Position numbers and translations under genes: made by a program. From the NCBI GenBank assembly GCA_028280485.1, contig JANQLS010000108.1, positions 1 through 64,000 on the forward strand: a stretch of 64,000 bases of DNA. Direction: 5' to 3'. Below are positions 28,065-36,597 of this stretch, in pieces; position 1 is the first letter of the stretch, and every line of letters begins with the position of its first letter. Source of the DNA: Planctomycetota bacterium (lineage in GTDB: Bacteria > Planctomycetota > UBA8108 > JACQVS01). The notes beneath the pieces were generated by a model. The model saw nothing but the letters and a program-made list of their open reading frames with translations. It did not search any database and was not told the origin of the DNA.

Positions 28065-28884
28065 AAATGTGAGCATCAGCGTCGAGGAACGTTCATTCGG
28101 TCGTTGTATCGATATGGGCATGCTTTTTTATCGCGAGCATCTCCCGAGTTCTCTCGGGATCTTGCTAGTTTTTGCCCTTCCTTTTTATCTGCTGGCCTCG
28201 GTCATTCTAGATCTTGGGGGACATGTCGTTCACTTGTTGATGCTCTTTACTTTTATAGCTCCTTTGGGAGGGGCGAGCCTGATTGTGGCTGCCGGGTCGA
28301 GAGTTTTCGGTGAAACCTTTTCAGCGACGTACGGCTTGCGTGCCCTCGGGAAGCGATTTTTTACAACCCTATTCCTATTATTTCTCCGCTGGCTCGTCTT
28401 TATTCTCTTTGCCACTTGCCTCGTTGTTCCTGCAGCGCTCATCGGGGGCGGATTCGGTTATTTCGCTGAAGTCATCTTGTTGGAACAAGTTCCTCTCGGA
28501 AAAATTTCTAAACGGCAATCGGCCCTCGTTCGTGGTCGATTTGTTGAGCTTTCCTATAATTTTCTCATTTTGACCTTCTTCTACTCCTTAGCCTGTATCG
28601 CGGTGTTTATTGTTCTCGATTTTGCATTAGGGATTTTAGTCGGTTATCCCCTGCTCATTTCGCGGTGGGAATTTCAGATTGATTTTTTTGATGAAGAACT
28701 CAACTACTTTCTTTTCTACGACCGTCGTACTCTTTTTGCGTTTTTCGGAGTCGCATGGTTTTTGTATCCCATTTGGCGATACGCCTGGTTTTTTGGCTAC
28801 TTAGATCAAAGAATCAGAAAAGAAAGCTGGGATCTCGATTTAGATTTTCGTCTCGAAGCCCAACGCTTAAAGGGGGGAGTATGA
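28054..28884 (+). CDS. Polytopic membrane protein of the MoxR/DUF58 cluster, family not recognised
   Basis: 276 residues from the GTG at 28054, chosen because AGGGGG lies six bases upstream (28042-28047); a TTG further upstream would give a longer overlap with no site. About five hydrophobic segments are seen (GILLVFALPFYLLASVIL, LLFLRWLVFILFATCLVVP, FFYSLACIAVFIVLDFALG, FAFFGVAWFLYPIWRYAWF). The ends are short and charged. I do not recognise a named domain. Its fixed place between SpoIIM-like and DUF4129 genes suggests it is a membrane subunit of the same assembly. Confidence 0.78.
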   Translation: MKLENVSISVEERSFGRCIDMGMLFYREHLPSSLGILLVFALPFYLLASVILDLGGHVVHLLMLFTFIAPLGGASLIVAAGSRVFGETFSATYGLRALGKRFFTTLFLLFLRWLVFILFATCLVVPAALIGGGFGYFAEVILLEQVPLGKISKRQSALVRGRFVELSYNFLILTFFYSLACIAVFIVLDFALGILVGYPLLISRWEFQIDFFDEELNYFLFYDRRTLFAFFGVAWFLYPIWRYAWFFGYLDQRIRKESWDLDLDFRLEAQRLKGGV

Positions 28885-29741
28885 GAGTCTTGAGAGTCCT
28901 GATCATCACTTCATGGTTGCTTGTCGCCTTCTTTTGCGGGGAGAGTGAGAGTTACGCTCAAAGGAATAATGAAGCTTTTATCAATAAAAATTTTCTAGGT
29001 AAGACCAAGGGTGAAACTTCGTTTACCGCAGCCGATGAGCGCATCGAAGAAGCCTTCGAAAAAGTTCTCTCTCAATCGGAATTTGATCGTTTAGTTCACG
29101 GTTCAGATTCCGCCAGTTCTTCGGGAGGTGATGGGGACACTTGGTGGGAAAGATTTTTACAGTGGTTGAATGACTTATTTGAGTCTGATGAACAAACAAC
29201 GAGGGGTGGAGGAAATGTTGGTAGTGGTGTCAGTGAAAGTTTCCTGCCGGCTTTGGGGTACGGTTTTATCTTTGTGATTATCGCTCTCATCCTCTTTTTT
29301 GTCGCTAAAGCTATCATCGGAAGTATTGAAAATCGTAGCCGTGAGGAGGTTCTTTTCGATCCTGACTCCGAAGAGGTTTTTGAAATCGATTCCCGACCCG
29401 GTGACCATCCACCCGAAAAATATTTAGCTGAAGCAAGGCGTTACGCGACAGAAGGGAACTTTAAGATTGCGATTCGCTTAGTGTTATTAGCATCGCTTAG
29501 CTTCATCGAGTACGGAGGCTATATCCATTGGAGAAAAGGGCTCACCAATCGAGATTACTTGAGAGCCATCTGGAGAGAAAAAACACTTAAAGGAGCTTTC
29601 ATCGAAATCTCTAAGCACTTCGATGAAGTTTACTTCGGCAAGCGAACTGCCGATCAAAATCGCTTTTTAGAGTGTATGGATTTCTTTAAAACCGGTTTCC
29701 AAAGCTCGCCGGGGGGAGGTCACGATGAAGTGGCGCGTTGA
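28881..29741 (+). CDS. DUF4129 domain protein
   Basis: 286 residues from the ATG at 28881, which overlaps the previous stop (ATGA) and has AGGGGGGAG just upstream; longer in-frame starts lie inside the preceding gene. A signal sequence ends near SYAQ. A periplasmic Ser/Gly-rich region, one membrane helix near residues 121-145 (LGYGFIFVIIALILFFVAKA) and a cytoplasmic domain follow, with the DUF4129 pattern AEARRYATEGNFKIAIRLVL and KGLTNRDYLRAIW. DUF4129 proteins commonly accompany MoxR/DUF58/DUF4350 genes. The final 17 bases overlap the next gene. Confidence 0.83.
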   Translation: MRVLRVLIITSWLLVAFFCGESESYAQRNNEAFINKNFLGKTKGETSFTAADERIEEAFEKVLSQSEFDRLVHGSDSASSSGGDGDTWWERFLQWLNDLFESDEQTTRGGGNVGSGVSESFLPALGYGFIFVIIALILFFVAKAIIGSIENRSREEVLFDPDSEEVFEIDSRPGDHPPEKYLAEARRYATEGNFKIAIRLVLLASLSFIEYGGYIHWRKGLTNRDYLRAIWREKTLKGAFIEISKHFDEVYFGKRTADQNRFLECMDFFKTGFQSSPGGGHDEVAR

Positions 29742-30876
29742 GTACCTCTGGCTGGTCTTATTCCTTCTTCCTATCATCCTCGGGGTTTGGTGGATCCCCG
29801 GTCGAAAGGGAGGCTTAAGTGACACTTTCAGTGTCGAAGCCTCGGGGAAGAAAGCCATTTTTTACATCGCTCAAGAACTCTTTCCCCGGGTGACGAGATC
29901 GACGGAAGTTTTACCTCCAACCGATCCGGATATCACGACCCTCTGTTTGCTCGGTCCGGTTCGCTACCCTCACTCCGGAGAGTGGGAGAAACTTTCCAAC
30001 TGGGTTAAGGACGGAAACACTTTGATTTTTGCTGCTCGTCACGACTCTCCCAACATCGAGTTGGAACATTTTAATGTTTCCATCGAGTCGATTTTGAGCC
30101 TCAATTCGAATGGTGGCAATGGAGATACTGAGGACGAGAATAACACTGATGGATCCGATTTAGATCGCAAAATTGCCTGGCGGTCCCGCGGAGCAATCGA
30201 AGTCCAGCGTCGCTACCGGCAAACTGATGTTCTCGTTACTACAAGCCGAGGCGATCAAGTCATTCGAAAAGGACACGGAGCCGGTACTTTAATTGTCGTG
30301 GCCAGTGACTTCGTTTTTTCCAATTCCAATTTAGTTAATAGTAAGGACCGTGATCTCGCTGTCGCAATTTTGAAAGCGGGGGTGGAGGAAGATGGGATTT
30401 TAGCGTTTGAAGAAAGCGTCAACATTCGCGGAGGCCCCAAGGCTTTCGGGATATTATTTGATCCCGTCATTCGCCCTGTTACTTTGCAGCTGATACTTTG
30501 CGCCATACTTTTTATTTGGGCAAAAAATCGCCGGATGGGTCAAACGCTTCCCCCGATCGATGGACGGCGACGAGAAATTTCAGAGCACGCTCGAGCTTTG
30601 GGGAATCTTCATTTCAAGGCGAAAACAGGGGGGAAGATGCTTCAAAGTTATCTTGAATTTTTTCAAGCAGAATTACGAACTCGTTTTTATGGAAGTAGTA
30701 TCCGGCAAACGATCAAACGCTCTATCGAAGATGGTCCCACTTGCGAAGAAGCCCTCGAAGCGTATGATCATGCGGTTCAACTCAGTGGTCGCAGCACCAT
30801 CTCCAATCAAGATGCAGCGGCCTCGATTCGAGATTTGGCGAACATTAAAGAACTCATCGATGATGAAGGGAACTGA
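29725..30876 (+). CDS. DUF4350 domain protein
   Basis: 383 residues. An N-terminal membrane helix (YLWLVLFLLPIILGVWW) is followed by a periplasmic alpha/beta domain with the pattern LSNWVKDGNTLIFAARHDSP, typical of DUF4350 and related to glutamine-amidotransferase-like folds. A second membrane helix lies near residue 255 (LQLILCAILFIWA), and a cytoplasmic helical tail follows. It starts inside the DUF4129 gene, with GGGGGAGG about seven bases upstream of the ATG. MoxR follows after 81 bases. Function unknown. Confidence 0.82.
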   Translation: MKWRVEYLWLVLFLLPIILGVWWIPGRKGGLSDTFSVEASGKKAIFYIAQELFPRVTRSTEVLPPTDPDITTLCLLGPVRYPHSGEWEKLSNWVKDGNTLIFAARHDSPNIELEHFNVSIESILSLNSNGGNGDTEDENNTDGSDLDRKIAWRSRGAIEVQRRYRQTDVLVTTSRGDQVIRKGHGAGTLIVVASDFVFSNSNLVNSKDRDLAVAILKAGVEEDGILAFEESVNIRGGPKAFGILFDPVIRPVTLQLILCAILFIWAKNRRMGQTLPPIDGRRREISEHARALGNLHFKAKTGGKMLQSYLEFFQAELRTRFYGSSIRQTIKRSIEDGPTCEEALEAYDHAVQLSGRSTISNQDAAASIRDLANIKELIDDEGN

Positions 30877-30957
30877 AGCTTAGTTTTCGCCAGAGTCAGA
30901 AGCAGAATGAATTTCTGTTGAAGCAAATCAAAAAGCAATCAATTAAAAGGTATCTCT

Positions 30958-31917
30958 ATGGAACTTGAACGGATCTCCACCCTCTACAAAGAGGCTCTCG
31001 ACGAGATCGGTAAGGTCATCGTGGGTCAAGTCGAGTTAGTGGAAGGCATCTTGACTGCACTTTTTTCTGAAGGAAGTGTGTTGATCGAAGGCCCACCCGG
31101 TCTCGGAAAAACCTTACTTGTGAATGTCTTACAGCGAGTGGTCTCCTGCGAAGGAAAAAGGGTGCAGTTCACACCCGACCTCATGCCCTCCGATTTGACG
31201 GGGCATAACGTCTACGACATGAGCGAGAAAAAGTTTCACTTCAATAAAGGACCGATCTTCGCCAATTTACTCTTGTGTGATGAGATCAACCGTTCACCCC
31301 CTAAAACCCAATCGGCTCTCCTGGAGGTGATGCAAGAGTATCAAGTGACGGTGGATGGAACTCGATACGAAATTCCCCGCCCCTTCTTGGTCTTAGCTAC
31401 GCAAAATCCACTCGAACATGAGGGAACTTACCCCTTGCCCGAAGCCCAAGTGGATCGATTCATGTTCAAGCTTCTCGTGGATTACCCTAGTCCTCGAGAA
31501 GAGGTCGATATCTTGGCTCACTACGCTACTGGAAAAAACTTTAAGAATTTGGAAAGCTTCGGTGTTCAACCCGTTCTTCAAGCCGAAGACATTCTCGACA
31601 TTCAACGTTCGGTCACTCAAGTTCATGTCGAGCATCAGGTGATCGATTATATTGCGAAAATCGTCGCGAAGACTCGAGCTTGGCCATCGCTTTCCGTTGG
31701 GGCTAGTCCCCGGGGAAGTGTCAGTCTGTTGATCGCTGCGCGAACGATAGCTGCTTGTCGCAACCGAGATTTCGTGACTCCGGATGATGTCAAAGAAGTG
31801 GCTCCTTGGGTTCTTCGACACCGCATTCGACTTCGACCCGAAGCCGAAATCGAAGGTTTGAGTCCCGACGAGGTCGTTCAACAAGTTTTAGATAGTGTTG
31901 AGGTACCTCGCTCTTGA
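30958..31917 (+). CDS. MoxR-family AAA+ ATPase
   Basis: 319 residues, the usual MoxR length. Walker A GPPGLGKT is at residues 45-52, Walker B LLLCDE at 104-109, and the following NRSPPKTQSALLEVMQE is the MoxR signature. Sensor 1 is in VLATQNPLEHEGTYPLPEAQ, and the lid domain carries ASPRGSVSLL. The family acts as a chaperone-like ATPase, usually with a VWA/DUF58 partner, here the next gene (overlap TTGA). It is probably the energy source for the membrane assembly encoded upstream. No missing residue was seen. Confidence 0.93.
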   Translation: MELERISTLYKEALDEIGKVIVGQVELVEGILTALFSEGSVLIEGPPGLGKTLLVNVLQRVVSCEGKRVQFTPDLMPSDLTGHNVYDMSEKKFHFNKGPIFANLLLCDEINRSPPKTQSALLEVMQEYQVTVDGTRYEIPRPFLVLATQNPLEHEGTYPLPEAQVDRFMFKLLVDYPSPREEVDILAHYATGKNFKNLESFGVQPVLQAEDILDIQRSVTQVHVEHQVIDYIAKIVAKTRAWPSLSVGASPRGSVSLLIAARTIAACRNRDFVTPDDVKEVAPWVLRHRIRLRPEAEIEGLSPDEVVQQVLDSVEVPRS

Positions 31918-33224
31918 TTCCCTCTTCTTTAATGATCTTACTGTTTCTCGCGGGAGGAATACCGTTCGTATTGGGCATTTGGATCCCAAGCCTGAGTGGG
32001 GTAGGGTATGTCTACAACGGTTTGATCTTGGCCGCCGCCCTGGCGGATCTGATGCTGACTCCACGGCAAAAAGAGATTCGAGTCAGCCGGGAAGTCAGCG
32101 AAGTTTTAAGTGTTGGGGCTGAGAACCCAGTGCTTCTGAGAGTTAAGAACAGAGCTCGATTGCCGATCGAAGTCGAGCTTATGGATGAGCCTCCCATTCC
32201 GAATGAGATTCGGGGATTGCCGGTGACTTTAAAGCTCCTTTCTCACAAGGAGAAGATCGTTCGGTATCACGTCGAGCCTAAGAATCGAGGTCACGGCCGA
32301 TTTGAAGCCGTTCACTTGCGCTATCCCAGCGTCTTTAAGCTTTGGAATATTCATCACCGCCGAATCCTCGAACAGGAAGTGAGGATCTATCCCGATATTC
32401 GAGCAGTAGCTCGTTTTGATTTACTCGCTGTTCGCAATCGACTCGACGAAGTGGGTTATAAATTCTTTCGAATCCGGGGAAGAGGGGGCGATTTTGAAAG
32501 GCTAAGAGAGTATCGACGAGGAGATGAACCGCGAGATATCGATTGGAAGGCGACGGCCAAGCACGAGAGATTGATCAGTCGTGAATTCACCGTCGAGAGA
32601 AATCAAAATGTGATGGTCGTTCTCGACTGTGGTCGGTCGATGCTTCACGAAGCGGAAGGATTATCCCACCTCGATCGAGGATTGAATGCAGCGGTCTTTC
32701 TGAGCTACATCGCATTAGGCCAAGGCGACAACGTGGGTTTCATGGCTTTTTCGAATCAAATTGAACGCTATTTAAGCCCTGTGCGAGGGAAGCCTGCGAT
32801 CCAATCGGTCTTGCGGAATAGCTACGATCTCAAGCCGAAGAGAGTGGCTTCTGATTACGGTCTCGTCTGTGAAGAGATCTTGAGAAGGCAACGCAAACGA
32901 GCCCTTCTTATCTTGGTGACCCACACCCTCGACGAGCAGCATTTAGTGGCGATGGAGCGCTACGTGCGGACGCTCACTCGAAATCATTTACTCCTCTTGG
33001 TGTTCCTTCGAGATGTTTCCTTGAGTGAAATGGCGTCTAAAGTACCGGAGCACGACATAGAAGCTTTCCAGATTGCCGCTGCAGGAGAACTTCTCAAGAA
33101 CCAAGCCCAAAAAATCGCGGAACTCAAAGAATCGGGCGTCTTAATTCTCGAAACCCTTCCTGACCGGCTATCTGCCGATCTCATCAACGAATATTTGGCA
33201 TTGAAGGCTCAGCATCTGCTTTAG
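31914..33224 (+). CDS. DUF58 / VWA-like protein, MoxR partner
   Basis: 436 residues from a TTG that overlaps the MoxR stop by four bases. Two N-terminal membrane helices are followed by a beta-rich periplasmic part and then the DUF58 signature RRGDEPRDIDWKATAKHERL near residue 200. The VWA-like domain follows, with VMVVLDCGRSM as a MIDAS-like DxGxS motif (variant of DxSxS: Asp, Gly, Ser-Met). It is the last gene of the run that begins at 15101. The next 590 bases are repeats only, consistent with the operon ending here. Confidence 0.9.
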   Translation: MIPSSLMILLFLAGGIPFVLGIWIPSLSGVGYVYNGLILAAALADLMLTPRQKEIRVSREVSEVLSVGAENPVLLRVKNRARLPIEVELMDEPPIPNEIRGLPVTLKLLSHKEKIVRYHVEPKNRGHGRFEAVHLRYPSVFKLWNIHHRRILEQEVRIYPDIRAVARFDLLAVRNRLDEVGYKFFRIRGRGGDFERLREYRRGDEPRDIDWKATAKHERLISREFTVERNQNVMVVLDCGRSMLHEAEGLSHLDRGLNAAVFLSYIALGQGDNVGFMAFSNQIERYLSPVRGKPAIQSVLRNSYDLKPKRVASDYGLVCEEILRRQRKRALLILVTHTLDEQHLVAMERYVRTLTRNHLLLLVFLRDVSLSEMASKVPEHDIEAFQIAAAGELLKNQAQKIAELKESGVLILETLPDRLSADLINEYLALKAQHLL

Positions 33225-33289
33225 AAGTCATTCAGCTTAAAGCACCTCCATCCCCTCGCGTCCTTAGTTGTCTCCCAGCTTAAAAGCCC

Positions 33290-33319
33290 CTTAGTAAGCC
33301 CGGAGCGTCAGCGACGGGA
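33290..33319 (-). repeat. REP-like repeat, single copy
   Basis: A copy of the CTCCGGGC-type repeat in reverse orientation (CTTAGTAAGCCCGGAGCGTC, then AGCGACGGGA), 66 bases after the DUF58 stop. A further degenerate copy (GTCCGAAGCTTTAGCGAGGG) is at 33398-33418. Confidence 0.75.
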
Positions 33320-33463
33320 CCGAATGAACGCTCAACTTTCAACGGTCAGCATCGAACTAAAATACCTTTAAACCTTAAATGCGATTATGCCGGGGAAGTC
33401 CGAAGCTTTAGCGAGGGATCAAATGAACATTGAACTTTGATCAGAAGAATAAAACTCAAAAAT

Positions 33464-33546
33464 CCCTTAGTAAGCCCGGAGCATAAGCGACGGGATCGGA
33501 ACGTTAACCGACCTTCATCCCGTCGCTAACGCTCCGGGCTAGTTAA
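33464..33546. repeat. REP-like inverted pair
   Basis: The left arm at 33464-33495 and the right arm at 33519-33546 share the core CGGAGC/GCTCCG and face each other across 23 bases. The right arm ends in GGGCTAGTTAA and is followed at once by a copy of the 80-base element, the same order seen at 34475, 36350 and 52387. Confidence 0.8.
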
Positions 33547-33550
33547 ACTA

Positions 33551-33630
33551 GTTACTTGGAATCTAAATTGAACTTGGTAGTTGTTCTTGCCTGAAAAAGA
33601 AGGACGGCACACCGCGTGTGCCTACTACCA
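33551..33630 (+). repeat. 80-base nested-palindrome element, copy 1
   Basis: Begins TTACTTGGAATC, continues with ACTTGGTAGTTGTTCTTGCC, and ends with the palindrome GGCACACCGCGTGTGCC plus TACTACCA. The first TGGTAGT pairs with the final ACTACCA, so the unit can fold as one long stem carrying the inner hairpin. This copy has one base change in the inner hairpin loop. Confidence 0.8.
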
Positions 33631-33816
33631 TCGCTGACGCTCCGGTTTTTGTTAAGTGCTTTATTAGTGGTGATTTACGGTCCTTTGGGGCGCCGCCGAA
33701 TAGAAATGAATATTTTGATTAAAAATCCCGTCACAGAAAGAATATCCGTCCGTAAGAGAGGGTGAAATGAGTTAGTTCACAGGGAATTAAAACAATCAAA
33801 ACCAAAGGGATTCAAA

Positions 33817-34038
33817 ATGTTTAGCTCAGTCAAATGGATCGGAATCACCAGCTTGCTCCTCTCTTCACTTCCTTTTTTCTCCTGCGGATTCGACACCACA
33901 GGTCTTCAGTCCCAAGCACAAGCCCAATCCGAAGCGATCGAAATGACCCTTCCCGAAGAAGAAGCACTTTCAGAATCTATCGCTCAAGAGATCGAAGACT
34001 TTGCAATGGAATTGGTTTTAGAGAGAAGTTCTTCTTAA
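33817..34038 (+). CDS. Small exported acidic peptide, possibly lipoprotein
   Basis: 73 residues. The ATG has AAAGGGA eight bases upstream. An N-terminal signal (WIGITSLLLSSLPFFSCGF) ends in a cysteine, but the lipobox is weak because -3 and -2 are both Phe. The mature part is acidic, Gln/Glu-rich and probably helical (EEEALSESIAQEIEDFAMEL). No family is recognised. It sits alone between two repeat islands, so no operon context is available. The good initiation region and signal sequence argue that it is real. Confidence 0.6.
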   Translation: MFSSVKWIGITSLLLSSLPFFSCGFDTTGLQSQAQAQSEAIEMTLPEEEALSESIAQEIEDFAMELVLERSSS

Positions 34039-34214
34039 AAGCAAAGCGAGTTCGTTTCGAATCAATACAAAGCTTTAAATTGAATAACTGAAATCAAGAT
34101 ATTAGTAACTCAATTAATAACGATAAGTTCGCCTACGAAATAGAATCTATTTATTTAAAGACCATCCCAACCGCTGCTCGAGTCCTGCGCCTCAAATGAC
34201 ATTTAAGCGAGAAT

Positions 34215-34242
34215 TTAACTAGCCCGAAGCGCTAGCGAGGGG
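34215..34242 (-). repeat. REP-like repeat, single copy
   Basis: A reverse-oriented copy of the CTTCGGGC subtype (TTAACTAGCCCGAAGCGC, then TAGCGAGGGG). It is identical over its core to the arms of the hairpins at 14966, 54892 and 62529. Confidence 0.78.
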
Positions 34243-34315
34243 ATCGAGTGAAACCACGCGCAGATGAGAAAACCCAATCCTTCTAAAACCTTTAGGCACC
34301 AATCGGCTACAAAAT

Positions 34316-34399
34316 CCCTTAGTAAGCCCGGAGCGTCAGCGACGGGACCAAAACGATAACCAAACCTTATCCCGTCGCTGACGCTCCGGGCTTACTAAG
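34316..34399. repeat. REP-like inverted pair with perfect 29-bp arms
   Basis: Arms at 34318-34346 and 34371-34399 are perfect reverse complements of 29 bases; the right arm contains GACGCTCCGGGCTTACTAAG. They are separated by 24 bases. This is the CTCCGGGCTTACTAAG subtype, in contrast to the CTTCGGGCTAGTTAA subtype nearby. Confidence 0.88.
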
Positions 34400-34474
34400 A
34401 GACTTTTAAGTTGATTAGCTTCTAAATACTCGAGGTTATTTTGTTTTTTTTATCGTCGTGCGATTTCAATAGAT

Positions 34475-34586
34475 CCCCTCGCTGACTCTTCGGGCTAGTT
34501 AATATGCTTGCTTGGAATTTTTTTTTGTAATTGTTAATCGTTCTTGCCCACAAGGAAGGAGCGGCACACGGCGTGTGCCTACTACC
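34475..34586 (+). repeat. REP-like copy followed by 80-base element, copy 2
   Basis: The REP-like part is 34475-34502 (ends CTTCGGGCTAGTTAA). The 80-base element is 34505-34586, with a T-rich insertion or divergence in its middle (TTTTTTTTTGTAATTG) and the intact inner palindrome GGCACACGGCGTGTGCC at its end. Confidence 0.78.
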
Positions 34587-34588
34587 CT

Positions 34589-34620
34589 AAAAAAAAGCGC
34601 CACCTTTAAGGGGTGGCGCT
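34589..34620 (-). terminator. lpdA: Intrinsic terminator of lpdA
   Basis: On the minus strand a nine-base-pair stem (AGCGCCACC/GGTGGCGCT, loop at 34605-34611) is followed by eight T. It lies 25 bases after the lpdA stop codon and has the textbook form of a Rho-independent terminator. Confidence 0.85.
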
Positions 34621-34645
34621 AAAGCTTATAGTTCAATATTCAATA

Positions 34646-36058
34646 TTAAATATTAATCGCCCGACCAAAGGCTGCCTTCGAAGCTTCCATCACTGCTTCA
34701 CTGAGAGTGGGATGAGGATGCATGGCTTCGATAATTTCATCCGAGGTTGTGTCTAAGGCTCTTGCTGAGACCGCCTCCGCGATCATTTCGGTGGCATCGT
34801 AGCCGATGATGTGACAACCTAACCACTCACCGTATTTAGCATCGTAGATCACTTTAACAAATCCTTCAGGATGACCGATCGCAGCGGCTTTTCCGGAAGC
34901 ACTGAAGGGGAATTTACCCACTTTAATTTCGTAGCCCGCTTCACGAGCTTTCTCTTCGGTGTAGCCGACCGATGCAATTTGGGGCTGGCAGTAGGTGCAA
35001 CCCGGTATGTTGTTGTAATCGACCTTGTGAGGATTCAATCCCGCAATTTTCTCTACGCAAACGATACCTTCATGACTGGCGACATGGGCCAACCAAGGGG
35101 GACCACTGACGTCTCCGATAGCATAGATGCCGGGGACGGGGGTTTGGTAGTACTCATCGACCTGAATAGCGCCTCGATCGACGGGGATGTTGAGTTCCTC
35201 GAGACCTAAGTTCTCGACGTTTCCTTGCACTCCGATGGCCGACAAGACTTGTTGGGCTTCGAGAGTCTCAGTTCCTTTTTTCGTCTTAACGGTAGCTACG
35301 CAGTTGGCACCCGATGTATCGACTTTTTCGACGCTCGCTTCGGTCAGGATTTTAATTCCCATTTTCTTGAAGCAACGTCCCAATTCTTTGGAGACTTCTT
35401 TGTCTTCGATCGGGACTAAGCGATCCATCATTTCGACGATCGTGACCTGAGTTCCCATCGATTGATAAAAGTAAGCGAACTCGACTCCGATGGCTCCCGC
35501 ACCGACGACCAGCAAGCTGTCTGGGCGAGTTGTTTGGGTCATCGCTTCTTTGTAGGTGATGATCTTTTTGCCATCGATGGGAAGTGAAGGAATCTCCCGG
35601 GCTCGGGCGCCGGTCGCGATGATGATGTGCTTCGCTTCAACCGTTTTTGCCTCGCCGATCTCTTTGCCATCCATATTGACGGAAGGAGTGACACTGATTT
35701 TTCCTCCGCCTTGTAGCTTGGCTTGCCCATAGACGACGTCGATCTTATTCTTCTTCATGAGGTATTCGACACCGCCATTCATTTTGTTCGCCGTTTGACG
35801 ACTTCGTTGAATAACCTTGGCGAAATCAGCGGTCACCGTGCCCTCGACCTTGACTCCAAATTCTTCCATGTGCTTAGCGGTTTCGAAGACCTCGGCACTT
35901 TTGAGGAGAGCCTTCGTGGGGATGCACCCAATATTTAAGCAGACTCCACCCAACTTATTCTTTTCAATGATGGCAGTCTTTAAGCCGAGTTGTGATGCCC
36001 GAATAGCACATTCGTATCCACCGGGCCCTGAGCCGATCACCGCTACGTCGTATTTCAT
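34646..36058 (-). CDS. lpdA: Dihydrolipoyl dehydrogenase
   Basis: The E3 flavoprotein of 2-oxo-acid dehydrogenase complexes and the glycine cleavage system; reoxidises dihydrolipoamide with NAD. 470 residues, the normal length. The FAD loop GSGPGGYECA is at residues 9-18, the redox disulfide in GGVCLNIGCIPTKAL is Cys40/Cys45, the NAD loop is VVGAGAIGVEFA, and the C-terminal catalytic HPHPTLSEAVMEA is intact. It stands alone: no E1 or E2 gene is near, so it probably serves complexes encoded elsewhere. A strong terminator follows at 34589-34620. Confidence 0.96.
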   Translation of the reverse strand: MKYDVAVIGSGPGGYECAIRASQLGLKTAIIEKNKLGGVCLNIGCIPTKALLKSAEVFETAKHMEEFGVKVEGTVTADFAKVIQRSRQTANKMNGGVEYLMKKNKIDVVYGQAKLQGGGKISVTPSVNMDGKEIGEAKTVEAKHIIIATGARAREIPSLPIDGKKIITYKEAMTQTTRPDSLLVVGAGAIGVEFAYFYQSMGTQVTIVEMMDRLVPIEDKEVSKELGRCFKKMGIKILTEASVEKVDTSGANCVATVKTKKGTETLEAQQVLSAIGVQGNVENLGLEELNIPVDRGAIQVDEYYQTPVPGIYAIGDVSGPPWLAHVASHEGIVCVEKIAGLNPHKVDYNNIPGCTYCQPQIASVGYTEEKAREAGYEIKVGKFPFSASGKAAAIGHPEGFVKVIYDAKYGEWLGCHIIGYDATEMIAEAVSARALDTTSDEIIEAMHPHPTLSEAVMEASKAAFGRAINI

Positions 36059-36295
36059 GTTCTTTGCCGTTTGTTGTGTCTGAAACTGAGGTCGAAGGGT
36101 CTATTTGTGTCGGAGATAGATTTTCCAAAGACCGGAAGGTAGCACTCTCGGAGGCTGACTTCAATCCCCAAACTCTGAAGCTGGGGAATATTTGAGCTAA
36201 AGTACTTGATTATTAAGGGGTTAGGGCGATTTGGAAACGCCTAGTGTTAAAAGGAAAACGAGAGAATATTTAGGATTCGTTCAGCTTAAAAACGC

Positions 36296-36377
36296 CTTAG
36301 TAAGCTCGGGGCGTCAGCGATGGGATCAAAGCGAGAACTTCTCCTTCATCCCGTCGCTGGCGCTCCGGGCTAGTTAA
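36296..36377. repeat. REP-like inverted pair
   Basis: Left arm 36296-36325 and right arm 36350-36377 face each other. The left arm has base changes (AAGCTCGGGGCG, ATGGGA), so the stem is imperfect. The right arm ends in GGGCTAGTTAA and leads directly into the 80-base element. Confidence 0.78.
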
Positions 36378-36381
36378 ACTA

Positions 36382-36597
36382 GTTGCTTGGAATCTAAATT
36401 GACTTGGTAGTTGTACTTGCCTGTGAAAGGAGGACGGCACACGGCGTGTGCCTACTACCATCGCTGGCGCTACGGGCTAGTTTAAACTAGTTGCTTGGAA
36501 TCTAAATTGAACTTGGTAGTTGATCTTGCCTGTAGAAGAAGGACGGCACACGGCGTGTGCCTATTACCATCGCTGACGCTCCGGGCTTACTAAGGGA
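36382..36597 (+). repeat. Tandem 80-base elements, copies 3 and 4, with REP-like halves
   Basis: Two copies in direct orientation: 36382-36460 and 36490-36569. Both start GTTGCTTGGAATCTAAATTG and contain the perfect palindrome GGCACACGGCGTGTGCC. After each comes a REP-like half (ATCGCTGGCGCTACGGGCTA at 36459-36478; ATCGCTGACGCTCCGGGCTT at 36569-36588). The period is about 108 bases, which suggests unit duplication of element plus REP half. Confidence 0.85.

Larger units (their letters stand above)
33225..33816. other. 592-base repeat-rich intergenic island
   Basis: Holds several REP-like copies (33290-33319, 33398-33418, the inverted pair 33464-33546, and a truncated one at 33629-33645) and one copy of the 80-base element (33551-33630). 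The last 150 bases are free of repeats and should carry the promoter of the small gene at 33817, though no clear boxes were seen. Confidence 0.7.
34039..34645. other. 607-base repeat-rich intergenic island
   Basis: Contains REP-like copies at 34215-34242, 34316-34399 and 34475-34502, an 80-base element at 34505-34586, and the lpdA terminator at 34589-34620. No ORF is supported. Confidence 0.7.

Noticed and set aside
36382..36597. Tandem 80-base elements as a CRISPR array
   Set aside because: Only two units, the whole unit is repeated, and the copies elsewhere are dispersed; no spacer-like variation.
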